Shown piece by piece: positions 9,537-19,089 of a stretch of 64,000 nucleotides of DNA. Position numbers and translations under genes: made by a program. Position 1 is the first letter of the stretch, and each line of letters opens with the position of its first letter. This DNA comes from VRUE01 sp963699215. Its GTDB lineage: Bacteria > Actinomycetota > Thermoleophilia > Solirubrobacterales > 70-9. Location: contig OY969422.1 in the NCBI GenBank assembly GCA_963699215.1, forward strand, positions 1,240,001 to 1,304,000, given 5' to 3'. Below the pieces are notes generated by a model. The model was not told where the DNA came from. It did not search any database and was given only the letters and a program-made list of their open reading frames with translations.

Positions 9537-10161
9537 GCGACGACAGGTCGAGGCTCGGCAACGTCTCGACCGGAGCTTCGCCCAGGGCGGCGATCGTCGC
9601 CCGGTTCGACTCCTCGATTCGGGTCGGCTCCCGCGGCCACGGCGTGAGGACGACCGCCGCCACCTCGAGGCCGGCAGCGCGGGCCGCTTCGATCGTCAGC
9701 AGCGTGTGGTTGATCGTGCCGAGGCCGGGAGGCGCGGCGACGATCAGCGGTAGGCCGAGGTCCACGGCGAGGTCGCGCACGAGGTAGCTGGAGGCCAGCG
9801 GCACCAGCAGGCCGCCGACGCCCTCGCAGACGAGCGCATCGGCGTCCGCGCCGGCGGCGCGAGCCGCGGCGAGCAGCCGCGCCGGCGCGATCTCCTCGCC
9901 CGCCAGCTCTGCCGCCAGATGGGGCGACATCGGCGGGCCGTAGCGGTAGGGGGCGATCTCCTCATCGCTCTGCGACGAGCCGGCGGCACGGCGCAGCAGC
10001 GCATGGTCGGGCTCACCCGCTTCCTCGAGACCGGTTACCGCCGGCTTGAAGACCGCGACGCGCGCCTCGCTCTCGGCGAGGGTGTGGGCGATCGCGGCAG
10101 CCACTACGGTCTTGCCGACCTCGGTTCCGGTGCCGGTAACGAAGACCGACCCGGCGGTCAA
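9505..10161 (-). CDS. bioD: Dethiobiotin synthetase
   Basis: About 218 residues from the TTG at 10161. It closes the ureido ring of DAPA with CO2 and ATP to give dethiobiotin. The ATP-binding P-loop is GTGTEVGKT at the N-terminus. Further family blocks are VFKPAVTG, CEGVGGLLVPL and GLGTINHTLLTIEAARAAGL. The start overlaps the bioF stop as TTGA, showing translational coupling in a bioB-bioF-bioD operon. The 3' end overlaps the MFS gene on the other strand. Confidence 0.92.
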   Translation of the reverse strand: MTAGSVFVTGTGTEVGKTVVAAAIAHTLAESEARVAVFKPAVTGLEEAGEPDHALLRRAAGSSQSDEEIAPYRYGPPMSPHLAAELAGEEIAPARLLAAARAAGADADALVCEGVGGLLVPLASSYLVRDLAVDLGLPLIVAAPPGLGTINHTLLTIEAARAAGLEVAAVVLTPWPREPTRIEESNRATIAALGEAPVETLPSLDLSSPTAWPRLALP

Positions 10162-11343
10162 GCCGCCAGCGGGGTCGATCTCCCGAGCTCCAGCTCGCGC
10201 ACCGCCTCGCCGGCCAACCTCGCCGCCTCGCGAAGCTCGCCCTCCTCGTGCGTGGCCATCACGCTGAAGCGCAGCCGCGAGGAGCCCTCCGGCACGGTCG
10301 GTGGGCGGATCCCCTGGACGAAGACGCCGCGCTCCAGCAGCCGCTCGCAGAGGGCCATCGTCGGTGCCGCCTCGCCGACTTCGAGCGGCACGATCTGGGT
10401 CTCCCCACTTCCGGCCGAGACCCCTTCGGCGGCCAAGCCCTGGCGCAGCGCCGCGGCGTTTGCCCGCAGCCGCTCGACTCGCTCGGGCTCGGCTTCGAGC
10501 AACTCCAGCGCCGCCAGCGCCGCGGCGAGCACCGGCGGCGGCGGCGCCGTGGAGAAGATGAAGGGGCGCGCCGCGTTGACCAGGTACTCGCACAGCTCGG
10601 CGCTTGCGCAGACGTAGGCGCCGTAGGAGCCGAGCGCCTTGCCCAGCGTTCCGATCACCAGGTCGACCTTCGTCGCTCAGCCCGGCCGCCGCCACCGAGC
10701 CGCGCCCGCCCGGGCCAAGGGCCCCGGTTGCGTGTGCCTCGTCGACCATCAGCCGGCAGCCGTGACGACGGGCGAGCTCCGTCAGCTGCTCGAGCGGGGC
10801 GACGTCGCCGTCCATCGAGAAGACGCCGTCGGTGACGATCAGCGAGCCGTGCCCGTCGGCCTCGCGCAGTCCCCAGGCGAGGTGCTCGACGTCGCCGTGG
10901 CGGTAGACGAAGGTCTCGGCGCGCGAGAGCCGGCAGCCGTCGACGATGCTGGCGTGGTTGAGCTCGTCGGAGAAGACGACGCCGCCGCGGCCCGCCAGCG
11001 CCGCGATCGCACCGATGTTCGCCAGGTAGCCAGAGCCGAACAGCAGCGCCGCCCCGTACCCCTTGAAGGCGGCGAGCCGCTCCTCCAGCAGATGGTGCGG
11101 CTCCATGTTGCCCGAGATCAGCCGCGATGCGCCGGCACCGGCGCCCCAGCGCTGCGCCGCCTCGGCCGCCGCCTCGCGGACCTGCGGGTGATCGGCGAGG
11201 CCGAGGTAGTTGTTGGAGCAGAGCAGCAGCACCTCGCGCCCGTCGAGCAGAACCCGCGGACCCTGGGGACCTTCCACCAGCCGCAGCCGCCGGTGGAGCC
11301 CGCTTTCGCGAAGCTCCTCCAGCCGCTCTACGACGTCGGTCAT
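10158..11343 (-). pseudogene. bioF: 8-amino-7-oxononanoate synthase, one frameshift
   Basis: A PLP enzyme that condenses a pimeloyl thioester with alanine to KAPA. The ATG at 11343 overlaps the bioB stop as ATGA. N-terminal blocks SNNYLGLADHP, GAGASRLISGN and SDELNHASIVDGCRLS, with MVDEAHATGALGPGGRG, are in one frame. After a one-base shift near 10670 the rest continues with the PLP lysine motif GTLGKALGSYGAYVC and the C-terminal IRPPTVPEGSSRLRFSVMATH. All catalytic regions are intact, so an assembly indel is likely. Confidence 0.88.
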
Positions 11344-12473
11344 GCCGGGGTGCGGCTGGCCGGGTAGGGCGGGGGCTTCTTCGTCTTCTTGATGACCCGC
11401 AGCTGGGTCGAGGGATCCCAGAAGTTCGCTTCCTCCTGGCTGTCGATCAGCTCGTCGATCGGCGTCGCCGGGGTCTCGCCCTGCAACCAGCCCGAGCGGT
11501 TGTCGGGACGCGGGTTGGCGCCGTTGTCCGGCTGGCGCGCCACGTTCAGCCCCAACTCCTCGAACATCGCCCGGTCGTCCTCGGGCTCGGCGCCGAGCGT
11601 GGTGAGGAAGTTGCCCATCATCACCCCGTTCAGCCCCGCCTTGACCGCCAGCGGCTGCAGCTCGCCCAGGTTCTCGACCCGGCCGCCGCAGAGGCGGAAG
11701 AGGGCGCCGGGGATGATCAGGCGGAAGATCGCCACCCACTTGATCACGTCCCAGGGATCCATCAGCGGGCGGTCGCCGAACTTGGTCCCCTCGCGCGGGT
11801 TGAGCAGGTTGATCGGCACCGAGTCAGGTTCAAGCTCGGAGAGCTCGAAGGCCATCTCGACCCGCTGCCGCGGCGACTCGCCGAGGTTGAGGATGCCGCC
11901 GACGCAGGTCTCGAGCCCCGCCTCCTTGACCGCGTCGATCGTCCGTATCCGGCCCTCGTAGCGGACCGTGGTCGAGACTTCCGGGTAGTAGGAGCGCGAG
12001 GACTCGACGTTGTGGTGGACGCGCTGGATGCCCGCCTCGCGCAGCCGCTTGGCGCGATCGGCCGACATGTGGCCGATCGAGGCGCAGCGCTTCAGGTTGG
12101 TGTGCTCGGAGACCAGTTCCGCCCCCTCGACGATCTTCTCGAAGTCGCGCTTGGAGAGCCCCTGGCCCTGGGTCACCATGCAGAAGCGGTGGGCGCCGGC
12201 GGCCTCGGCCGCGCGCGCGTGCTCGAGGATCTGCTCGGGCTCCATCATCGCGTGCATCGGCGTGTCGGCCTCGGCATAGCGCGACTGCGCGCAGAAGCCG
12301 CAGTCCTCTGCGCAGCCGCCCGACTTGGCGTTGACCAGCGAGCACATGTCGGTCGAGTCGCCGAAGTTCTCCTTGCGGACCTCCCAGGCGCGCTCGATCA
12401 GCTCGCCGATCTCCTCGTGGGCGCTCAGCTCGCCGAGCGCCAGCGCTTCCTCGAAGGAGATCAGGGGCGGCAT
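11340..12473 (-). CDS. bioB: Biotin synthase
   Basis: A 377-residue radical SAM enzyme that inserts sulfur into dethiobiotin. The CxxxCxxC cluster motif is present (GGCAEDCGFCAQSRY), as are KRCASIGHMS, VHHNVESSRSYYPEV, GGILNLGES and VPINLLNPREGT. The C-terminal extension after VMMGNFLTTLG (about 60 residues ending VIKKTKKPPPYPASRTPA) is longer than in the E. coli protein. It is the first gene of the bioBFD operon, and the upstream gap to the divergent NagZ-like gene is only about 70 bp. Confidence 0.95.
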   Translation of the reverse strand: MPPLISFEEALALGELSAHEEIGELIERAWEVRKENFGDSTDMCSLVNAKSGGCAEDCGFCAQSRYAEADTPMHAMMEPEQILEHARAAEAAGAHRFCMVTQGQGLSKRDFEKIVEGAELVSEHTNLKRCASIGHMSADRAKRLREAGIQRVHHNVESSRSYYPEVSTTVRYEGRIRTIDAVKEAGLETCVGGILNLGESPRQRVEMAFELSELEPDSVPINLLNPREGTKFGDRPLMDPWDVIKWVAIFRLIIPGALFRLCGGRVENLGELQPLAVKAGLNGVMMGNFLTTLGAEPEDDRAMFEELGLNVARQPDNGANPRPDNRSGWLQGETPATPIDELIDSQEEANFWDPSTQLRVIKKTKKPPPYPASRTPA

Positions 12474-12542
12474 TCGGGCGCAAGGCTAGGAGTCCGCCCG
12501 GACGCCTGCAGCACATGGTCCCCAGCCTCGTAGGGTTGTGAC

Positions 12543-13664
12543 ATGGCGACGGCGACGATCAGGCGCAGGCGGCTCGTGGCCGGCGGCGTATGCGGCCTTG
12601 CCGCCGCCGCCTTCGCCTTCGGCGCCACCCTCGGCGACGGCTCCCAGTCCCGGCCCCAGCCCAGTGCCGTCAGCCTGCTCACGCCGGGCCAGCTCGCCGG
12701 CCAGCGGATCGTCACCGGGATGGAGGGGGTCGGCGTGCCCGCCTCGCTGCGGCGCATGATCCGCGCCGGCCGCCTCGCCGGCGTCGTCCTCTACGCCGAC
12801 AACTTCCCCTCGCGCGCCGCCGGCCGCCGCCTGATCCGCAGCCTGCAGGCGATCCCCCGCCCGCCCGGCTTGCGCGACCCGCTGCTCGTCCTCGCCGACC
12901 AGGAGGGCGGGCTAGTCAAGCGCATCGACGGCGCGCCGGCCCTCTCGGCGCGGGGGATGGCGGCGCGCGGCGCTGCATTCAGCCGCGAGCAGGGCGGACT
13001 CACCGCCGGCAACCTCCGCGACGTCGGCGTCAACGTCAACCTGGCGCCGGTTCTCGACGTCGCCCGGCCGGGCAGCGCGATCGCCGAGACCGCCCGCGAG
13101 TGGGGCGATACCCCCGCGCGGGTCGTCGCCGGGGCGATCCCCTTCGCCCTGGCGATGCAGCGCGGCGGCGTGGCCGCGGCAGCCAAGCACTTCCCCGGCC
13201 TCGGCGCCGTGCGCGGCAACACCGACACTGGTGTGCAGCGCATCGGCCTCTCCAGAGGGGCGTTGCGCCAGGTCGACGAGGCGCCCTTCCGCCGCTTCGC
13301 CGAAGTTGGCGGCGAGCTGGTCATGCTCAGCGCCGCGGTCTACCCCGCCTTCTCGCCGAAGCCGGCCGTCTTCGCCCGCCCGATCGTGACCGGCGAGCTG
13401 CGCGACCGCCTCGGCTTCGACGGCGTCGCGATCACCGATGCCCTCGACACCGATTCGGCGCTCAGCGTCGGCGATCCGGCCGCGGCCGGCCTGGCCGCGG
13501 CCCGCGCCGGCGCTGACCTTCTCCTCTACACCGGCGCCGAGCCCGCTGCCGAGGCCCAGCGCGCCCTCGTCCGCCGGCTGCGCTCGGGCGGCCTCGACCG
13601 CGCCTCCTTCGAAGAGTCCGCCGGCCGCGTGCTGCGGCTGCGCCACCGGCTCGGCGCCGGCTAG
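12543..13664 (+). CDS. Glycoside hydrolase family 3, NagZ-like beta-N-acetylhexosaminidase
   Basis: A 373-residue secreted or membrane-anchored hydrolase. An N-terminal Arg-rich stretch and a hydrophobic segment (LVAGGVCGLAAAAFAFGATL) suggest export. GH3 blocks follow: LLVLADQEGGLVKRI, VNVNLAPVLDV, the NagZ catalytic-loop motif KHFPGLGAVRGNTDTG, and the nucleophile region GFDGVAITDALDTDSAL. Cytosolic NagZ removes GlcNAc from muropeptides. The export signal here suggests action in the cell wall; this is inference. The stop overlaps the convergent GGDEF gene by 4 bp. Confidence 0.88.
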   Translation: MATATIRRRRLVAGGVCGLAAAAFAFGATLGDGSQSRPQPSAVSLLTPGQLAGQRIVTGMEGVGVPASLRRMIRAGRLAGVVLYADNFPSRAAGRRLIRSLQAIPRPPGLRDPLLVLADQEGGLVKRIDGAPALSARGMAARGAAFSREQGGLTAGNLRDVGVNVNLAPVLDVARPGSAIAETAREWGDTPARVVAGAIPFALAMQRGGVAAAAKHFPGLGAVRGNTDTGVQRIGLSRGALRQVDEAPFRRFAEVGGELVMLSAAVYPAFSPKPAVFARPIVTGELRDRLGFDGVAITDALDTDSALSVGDPAAAGLAAARAGADLLLYTGAEPAAEAQRALVRRLRSGGLDRASFEESAGRVLRLRHRLGAG

Positions 13665-15145
13665 ACCCGGCCGTCGCCGTCCTGGGACGAGCCCCCTGGC
13701 GCGACGGCGCTGGCAGCTACGCGCACCGAGTCGCGTCCGGCCCGCTTCGCTTCGTACATCGCGTTGTCGGCCGCCGAGAGCACCGCGTCGAAGCTGTCGG
13801 TGGCCGGCCCGAACGTCGCGATCCCAATGCTGGCGGTGATCGGCGGCACCGCCTCGCCCGGCGGGGTGTGCAGGCGGATGGCCCTGGCGATCTCGGCCGC
13901 GACCTCCTCGGCCTCCTCGCGGTCGCAGCGCGGCAGCACGATCGCGAACTCGTCGCCGCCGAGCCGCGCCACCACGTCGGTGACGCGCATCCGTGAGCTC
14001 AGCACGCCGGCGATGTCGGCTATCACCCGGTCGCCGGCCGGGTGGCCGAGGGTGTCGTTGACCTGCTTGAAGTTGTCGAGGTCGAGCATCATCAGCGCCC
14101 CCTCGGTCTCCTCGCGGCGGCCGCGGGCGAGCTCGGTGCGCAGGTCTTCGTCGAAGCGGCGGCGGTTCTTCAGCCCGGTCAGCGGGTCTTGGCTGGCCTG
14201 GCGCTGCAGCTCCTGCATCCGTTCGTTGCGGCTCCAGACGAGGACCAGCGCCGCCAGCAGCGCCGCCAGGGAGATGCCGACGATGGCGATCAGGATGGCC
14301 AGGTCGACGCCGGGCCGGTCGGGATCGCGCACCACCAGCAGCCACTCGCGGTCGGCGATGCGAAGCGGGGCCGTGGCCGCCTCGTCGCGCGGGATCTCCG
14401 GCCCGGCGACCGTCCGCGCGTCCTCGATCAGCTGCAGGTCGACGTCGTCGTCGAGGGCTGACCTCGCCGACGCCGCCAGGTCGGGGACGTGGAAGGCCCC
14501 AACCGCAAACCCGACCAGGGCGCTGCGGCGCTGCGCCACCGTCGCAGTCGGGGCATCGTCGCGGTAGACAGGGTGGAAGACGTTGATGCCGGTCCCGCCG
14601 ATCGGCAGGTGCATGACGCGGGTGGCCGCCGGCATGCCGCGGTCGCGGGCGCGCAGCAGATAGGCCGAGCGCGAGGCGTCCGCCCCCAGGTCGTAGCCCA
14701 ACGGCGGTTCGAGCCCGCTGTTGGAGGCGGCGAAGGCGAGCGGGTAGTAGTGCGGCCGCGTGCCGGCCTGGCGGAACCCGAGCCGGCTGCGCTCGACGAT
14801 CGGGTAGCCGTGGCCTTGCTCGAACGCGGCGCGGCGCGAGGCGGGCAGCTCGAGCACCAGGCCGGTGCCGGAGAGCGCGCCGGCGTCCAGCAGCGAGTCG
14901 GCCATCGCCTCGAACTTGTGCGTGGTGAGCCGGTCGACCGTCTGGTAGAAGGCGGTGGCGCTGGCGAGCTGGCCGACGGAGAGAGCCGCCAGCGCTTCGG
15001 TCTGGCGAGCCGAGCGCACCGCCTCCCCCTTCTGCACCTGCTCGAAGTTGTCCCGCTCGCGCTCGTGCACCACCAGGGCGACCGCCACCGAGCCGATCGC
15101 GATCGTGGCGACGACCGCGAACCCCAGCCAGAAACGAAGCCGCAT
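13661..15145 (-). CDS. CHASE-GGDEF diguanylate cyclase
   Basis: About 494 residues from the ATG at 15145; a GTG at 15163 is also possible. An N-terminal membrane segment (LGFAVVATIAIGSVAVALVV) leads into an extracellular CHASE-type sensor (PIVERSRLGFRQAG and YYPLAFAASNSGLEPPLGYDL). A second membrane segment (LAILIAIVGISLAALLAALVLVW) precedes a complete GGDEF domain with RLGGDEFAIVLPRCD. An RVTD motif five residues upstream fits the inhibitory I-site. It is predicted to make c-di-GMP from GTP in response to a small ligand. The ligand is unknown and no EAL domain is present. Confidence 0.93.
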   Translation of the reverse strand: MRLRFWLGFAVVATIAIGSVAVALVVHERERDNFEQVQKGEAVRSARQTEALAALSVGQLASATAFYQTVDRLTTHKFEAMADSLLDAGALSGTGLVLELPASRRAAFEQGHGYPIVERSRLGFRQAGTRPHYYPLAFAASNSGLEPPLGYDLGADASRSAYLLRARDRGMPAATRVMHLPIGGTGINVFHPVYRDDAPTATVAQRRSALVGFAVGAFHVPDLAASARSALDDDVDLQLIEDARTVAGPEIPRDEAATAPLRIADREWLLVVRDPDRPGVDLAILIAIVGISLAALLAALVLVWSRNERMQELQRQASQDPLTGLKNRRRFDEDLRTELARGRREETEGALMMLDLDNFKQVNDTLGHPAGDRVIADIAGVLSSRMRVTDVVARLGGDEFAIVLPRCDREEAEEVAAEIARAIRLHTPPGEAVPPITASIGIATFGPATDSFDAVLSAADNAMYEAKRAGRDSVRVAASAVAPGGSSQDGDGRV

Positions 15146-15176
15146 GTCCCTATTGTCGCCCACCGGTCGGTGTGCC

Positions 15177-15812
15177 CTACTCGACGGGAACGCTTGCGAG
15201 CGACTCCCACAGGTAGAGCGAGGCGAGGCTGCGGTGGGGGCGCCAGGGCTCGCCGATCTCCAGCACTCGCTGCGGCGCCGGCATCTCCTCGAGCCCGTAC
15301 TCGATCTGGATCGCCTTGCGGATGCCGAGGTCGCCGCCGGAGAGGACGTCGGGACGCTCCAGGTGGAAGAGCAGGAACATCTCGGCAGTCCACTGGCCGA
15401 GGCCGCGTACCGCGACGATCTCCTCGATCGCCTCCTCGTCGGACAGCTCTCCGAGCCGCTCGAGCTCGAGCTCGCCGCTGAGCACGTGCGCGGCGAGGTC
15501 GCGGACGTACTCGACCTTGCGGCCGGAGAGTCCGCAGGCGCGCAGGTCCTCCTCGCTCGCCTCGAGCAGCTGCTCGGGCGACGGCGTGGTGCCGCCGAAC
15601 AGATCGCAGACGCGCCCGTAGATCGTCCGCGCCGCTTTGGTCGATAGCTGCTGGCCGACGATCGCTCGCAGCAGCGCCCCGTAGGCGTCGGCGGGGCGCT
15701 CCTCGCTGCGGCGCCGTAGCCGCGTCTTCAGGTCGATCTTGCCGACCCGCTCGATCAGCGCCGCCATCGCCGGGTCGGCGGCGGAGAGCGCGGCGCGCGC
15801 CTTCGCGCTCAC
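15177..15812 (-). CDS. DNA-3-methyladenine glycosylase II (AlkA-like, HhH-GPD)
   Basis: About 211 residues from the GTG at 15812, which overlaps the stop of the enoyl-CoA hydratase gene (GTGA). The helix-hairpin-helix/GPD core is visible: AYGALLRAIVGQQLSTKAARTIYGR, LRACGLSGRKVEYVRDLA, VRGLGQWTAEMFLLFHL and the catalytic Asp in LSGGDLGIRKA. The end is WRPHRSLASLYLWESL. It removes alkylated bases in base-excision repair. Length fits the short bacterial forms without an AlkA N-terminal domain. Confidence 0.93.
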   Translation of the reverse strand: MSAKARAALSAADPAMAALIERVGKIDLKTRLRRRSEERPADAYGALLRAIVGQQLSTKAARTIYGRVCDLFGGTTPSPEQLLEASEEDLRACGLSGRKVEYVRDLAAHVLSGELELERLGELSDEEAIEEIVAVRGLGQWTAEMFLLFHLERPDVLSGGDLGIRKAIQIEYGLEEMPAPQRVLEIGEPWRPHRSLASLYLWESLASVPVE

Positions 15813-16617
15813 TGTCCCTTCCAGTTCGGCCGGCGCTTCTCGGCGAAGGCGCTGATCCCCTCGCGCAGGTCCTCGGAGGCGAAGCACGATTCGCGCAGCG
15901 CGATCAGGCCGGCCTCCTGCTGCTCGCTGAGCACCGGGTTCTCGTTGAGGACTTCGATCGCCCTTTTGTTGCCGCGCGTAGAGAGCGGCGCATTGGCAGC
16001 GATCCCCTCGGCGAGCCCCACCGCCGCGTCCTCGAGCGTCTCGTCGTCGACGACTTCGTGGACCAGGCCGATCTGCTCGGCCCGCGCGGCGTCGAAGTTG
16101 CGCCCGGTCAGGAACAGCTCCTTGGTGCGCGCCAGACCGAGCGTGTCGAGGAACTTGCGCAGGCCGGTGTGGCTGTAGATCGAGGCCGAGCTTGGCTGGC
16201 GGCATGCCCAGCTTGGCGCCGGCGGCGCAGATGCGCAGGTCGCAGGTGATCGCCAGCTCCAGGCCGCCGCCGAGGCAGTGGCCGTTGATCGCGGCGACGG
16301 TCGGCCAGGGGTGGGCGGCGAGCGCCTCCATCGCGTCGTGGAACGGGTGGGCGATCAGCGCCTCGGCATCGCGTTCGAAGGTCTCCCCGGGGATCGATGC
16401 GATGTCGTAGCCGGCGGAGAAGGCGGGCGGTGCGCCGGTGATCAGCACGCAGCGGGTCTCGATCCCCCGGTCGAGCCGCGGCAGCGTCTCGGCCAGCGCG
16501 TCGAGGATCTCGTGGTCGAGCGCGTTGCGCCGCTCGGGATTGGAGATGCGGATGCGGACGACCGCCTCGGCCGGTCGAGTCGAGGAGGAGCTTGCCGCCG
16601 GCGAGCTGCTCGTTCAC
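15809..16617 (-). pseudogene. Enoyl-CoA hydratase/isomerase family protein, frame disrupted
   Basis: A crotonase-fold protein of about 265 residues. The start is MNEQLAGGKLLLD at 16617. The oxyanion-hole segments are seen as GAPPAFSAGYDIASIPGE and INGHCLGGGLELAITCDLRI, and the C-terminus as ESCFASEDLREGISAFAEKRRPNW. Shifts lie near 16575 and 16190. Whether it acts as hydratase, dehydratase or isomerase is not decided. It is followed by AlkA with a 4-bp overlap and preceded by the biotinyl-domain protein, all on one strand. Confidence 0.82.
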
Positions 16618-16618
16618 G

Positions 16619-16831
16619 CTACTCCAGGACGACGAGGACGTCGCCTTCGCTGACCGACTGGCCCTCCTCGCAGCGGATCTCCTTCACGGTCCCGTCGTCC
16701 TCGGCCTCGACCGGGATCTCCATCTTCATCGACTCCAGGATGACGACCGTGTCGCCGTCGGAGATCTTGTCGCCGACCGCGACCTCGATTTTCCAAACGT
16801 TGCCGGTGATGTGCGCCTCGATGTCCGCCAT
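16619..16831 (-). CDS. Free-standing biotin/lipoyl carrier protein
   Basis: A 70-residue biotinyl domain from the ATG at 16831. The biotin acceptor lysine lies in VVILESMKMEIPVEA, the canonical (E)xMKM motif. The flanking pattern GDKISDGDT and EGQSVSEGDVLVVLE is the second half of the barrel. It serves as the mobile carboxyl carrier of a biotin-dependent carboxylase. No carboxylase alpha subunit lies beside it; a carboxylase beta subunit is about 15 kb away at 31325. It depends on the biotin made by the bio genes nearby and on a ligase not seen here. Confidence 0.93.
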   Translation of the reverse strand: MADIEAHITGNVWKIEVAVGDKISDGDTVVILESMKMEIPVEAEDDGTVKEIRCEEGQSVSEGDVLVVLE

Positions 16832-16851
16832 GGGCGGGGACAATATCCGTC

Positions 16852-17543
16852 GTGCCCGACCTCGCCGTCATCGTCGCCGCGCGCAACGAGGCCGATCGGA
16901 TCGGGGAGACGCTGGCGGCGCTGCGCGAGGCGCTGCCGCTGGCGGCGCTGTGGGTCGCCGACGACGCCTCCACCGACGGCACGGCCGAGGTCGCGCTGGC
17001 GGCGGGGCGCCCAGGTGGTCAGCCGCGGTCGTCCCCACGGCAAGGGCGCCAACGTCGGCGCCGCGGCCGAGGCGGCGCTGGGCGCCGAGCCTCCGCCCGA
17101 CCTGGTCCTGCTCTGCGACGGCGATCTCGGCGCCTCCGCCGCTCGCCTCTCGCACCTGGTTGACGGCGGTCGAGCGCGGCGAGTGCGACCTCGCCGTCGC
17201 CGCCTTCAGCCGCCGCGTCGGCGGGGGCTTCGGGGTGGCCCTCGGCTTCGCCCGCTGGGCGATCCGGCGCCGCTGCGGCCTGGAGACGAGCGCGCCGATC
17301 TCCGGCCAGCGGGCGCTGCGCGCCGAGGTGCTGCGCGCGGTGCTCCCCTTCGCCCGCGGCTTCGGGATGGAGATCGGGATGACGATCGACGCCGTCCGCG
17401 CCGGCTACCGGCTGCGCGAGTACGAGCTCGACCTCTCCCACCGCGCCACCGGACGCTCCGCCGCCGGCTTCGCCCACCGCGCCCGCCAGCTCGCCGACTT
17501 CGCCCGTGCCTATCTTTCCCGTCGCGGATGGGGGCGGAGCTGA
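16852..17543 (+). pseudogene. Glycosyltransferase family 2, frame disrupted
   Basis: A GTG start at 16852 gives the GT-A fold N-terminus (VIVAARNEADRIGETLAALREALP) and the nucleotide-binding VADDASTDGTAE. The DXD-like metal site VLLCDGDLGASAA and the C-terminal part follow in other frames: VGGGFGVALGFARWAIRRRCGLETSAPISGQRALRAEVL and GFGMEIGMTIDAVRAGYRLREYEL. Shifts lie near 17010 and 17160. It resembles dolichyl/polyprenyl-phosphate sugar transferases and related GT2 enzymes. Donor and acceptor are unknown. It is followed after 1 bp by glpK. Confidence 0.8.
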
Positions 17544-17544
17544 C

Positions 17545-18998
17545 GTGATCCTCGCGATCGACCAGGGGACGACCGGGACGACCTGCCTCGTCTTCGACGC
17601 CGAGGGCGGGATCGCCGGGCGCGCCTACTCGGAGTTCGAGCAGCACTTCCCGCGGCCGGGCTGGGTCGAGCACGACGCGGCGGAGATCTGGGAGGTGACG
17701 CGGCGGGTCGCCGCGGAGGCGATCGCCGCGGCCGGCATCGAGGGGGCCGAGCTGGACGCGATCGGGATCACCAACCAGCGCGAGACCGTCGTCGCCTGGG
17801 ACCCGGCGAGCGGCGAGCCGCTCCACCGGGCGCTGGTCTGGCAGGACCGTCGCACCGCCGACCGCTGCGAGGAGCTGCGCGAGGCGGGGCACGAGGCGCT
17901 GGTGCGCGAGCGCACCGGCCTCGTCATCGACCCCTACTTCTCCGGCGACCAAGATCGAGTGGCTGCTGCGCAACGTCGAGGGGGCCGAGCGGGCGGTCTT
18001 CGGCACGATCGACTCCTGGCTCCTCTTCAAGCTGACCGGCCGCCACGCGACCGACTACACGAACGCCTCGCGGACGATGCTGTTCGACATCCGCCGCCTC
18101 GCCTGGGACGAGGAGCTCTGCGCGCTGCTCGGCATCGATCCCGCCCGCCTGCCCGAGCCCGCTGCCCTCCGCCCACGTCTACGGCACCACCGCGGAGTTC
18201 GGCGGCGAGGTGCCGGTCGCCGGGGTCGCCGGCGACCAGCAGGCGGCGCTGTTCGGCCAGGCCTGCCACAGCGCCGGGCAGCGCCAAGAACACCTACGGC
18301 ACCGGCAGCTTCGTCCTGCTCAACACCGGCGCCGAGGCGCCGGCGCCGAGCGAGGGCCTGCTGACCACGGTCGCCTGCGGGCACGGGCGAGGAGGCGGCC
18401 TACGCGCTGGAGGCGTCGATCTTCGTCACCGGCGCCGCCGTGCAGTGGCTGCGCGACGGGCTGGGGATCGTCGACGAGGCTCGGGAGAGCGAGGGCGCTC
18501 GCCGCCTCGCTCGACGGCAACGACGGCGTCTACTTCGTCCCGGCGCTGACCGGGCTCGGCTCGCCCCACTGGGATCCCTACGCGCGCGGCACGATCGTCG
18601 GCCTCACCCGCGGCAGCGGCCGCGCCCACCTGGCGCGGGCGGCGCTGGAGGCGATCGCCTACCAGACCGTCGACGCGGTGCGGGCCCAGGAGGCCGCGTC
18701 GGGTAAGCGGCTGGACGTGCTCAAGGCCGACGGCGGCGCCGTCGCCAACGGCTGGCTGATGCAGTTCCAGGCCGACGTGCTCGGGGTGCCGGCGATCGTT
18801 CCGGAGATCGCCGAGACGACGGCGCTCGGCGCCGCCTATCTGGCCGGGATCGCGACCGGGCGCTGGAGCGCCGCGCAGGTGGGCGAGATGTGGCGCGAGG
18901 CCGCCCGCTACGAGCCGCGGATGGGCTCCGATCGGCGCGAGGCGTTGCTGACGGACTGGCACCGCGCGGTCGAGCGCTCGCGTGGCTGGGCCGCCTGA
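17545..18998 (+). pseudogene. glpK: Glycerol kinase, frame disrupted
   Basis: A FGGY-family kinase that phosphorylates glycerol to glycerol-3-phosphate. A GTG start at 17545 gives the ATP-binding motif ILAIDQGTTGTTCLVFD and ITNQRETVVAWD, then LVWQDRRTADRC, TGLVIDPYFSG and, in later frames, FGTIDSWLLFKLTG, TNASRTMLFDI, GVAGDQQAALFGQ, NTYGTGSFVLLNTG and LTGLGSPHWDPYARG. Shifts lie near 17950, 18170, 18290, 18390 and 18490. All active-site blocks survive, so sequence error is the likeliest cause. Its product could feed the PlsC acyltransferase downstream. Confidence 0.88.
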
Positions 18999-19089
18999 CG
19001 ACCCAGTCCGCCAAATTGACCCGAAGCCCTCACAAACATTTTTCGTTCGTCACACACATGCGACATCTTGTCTGCGAGCATGCCAAGAT

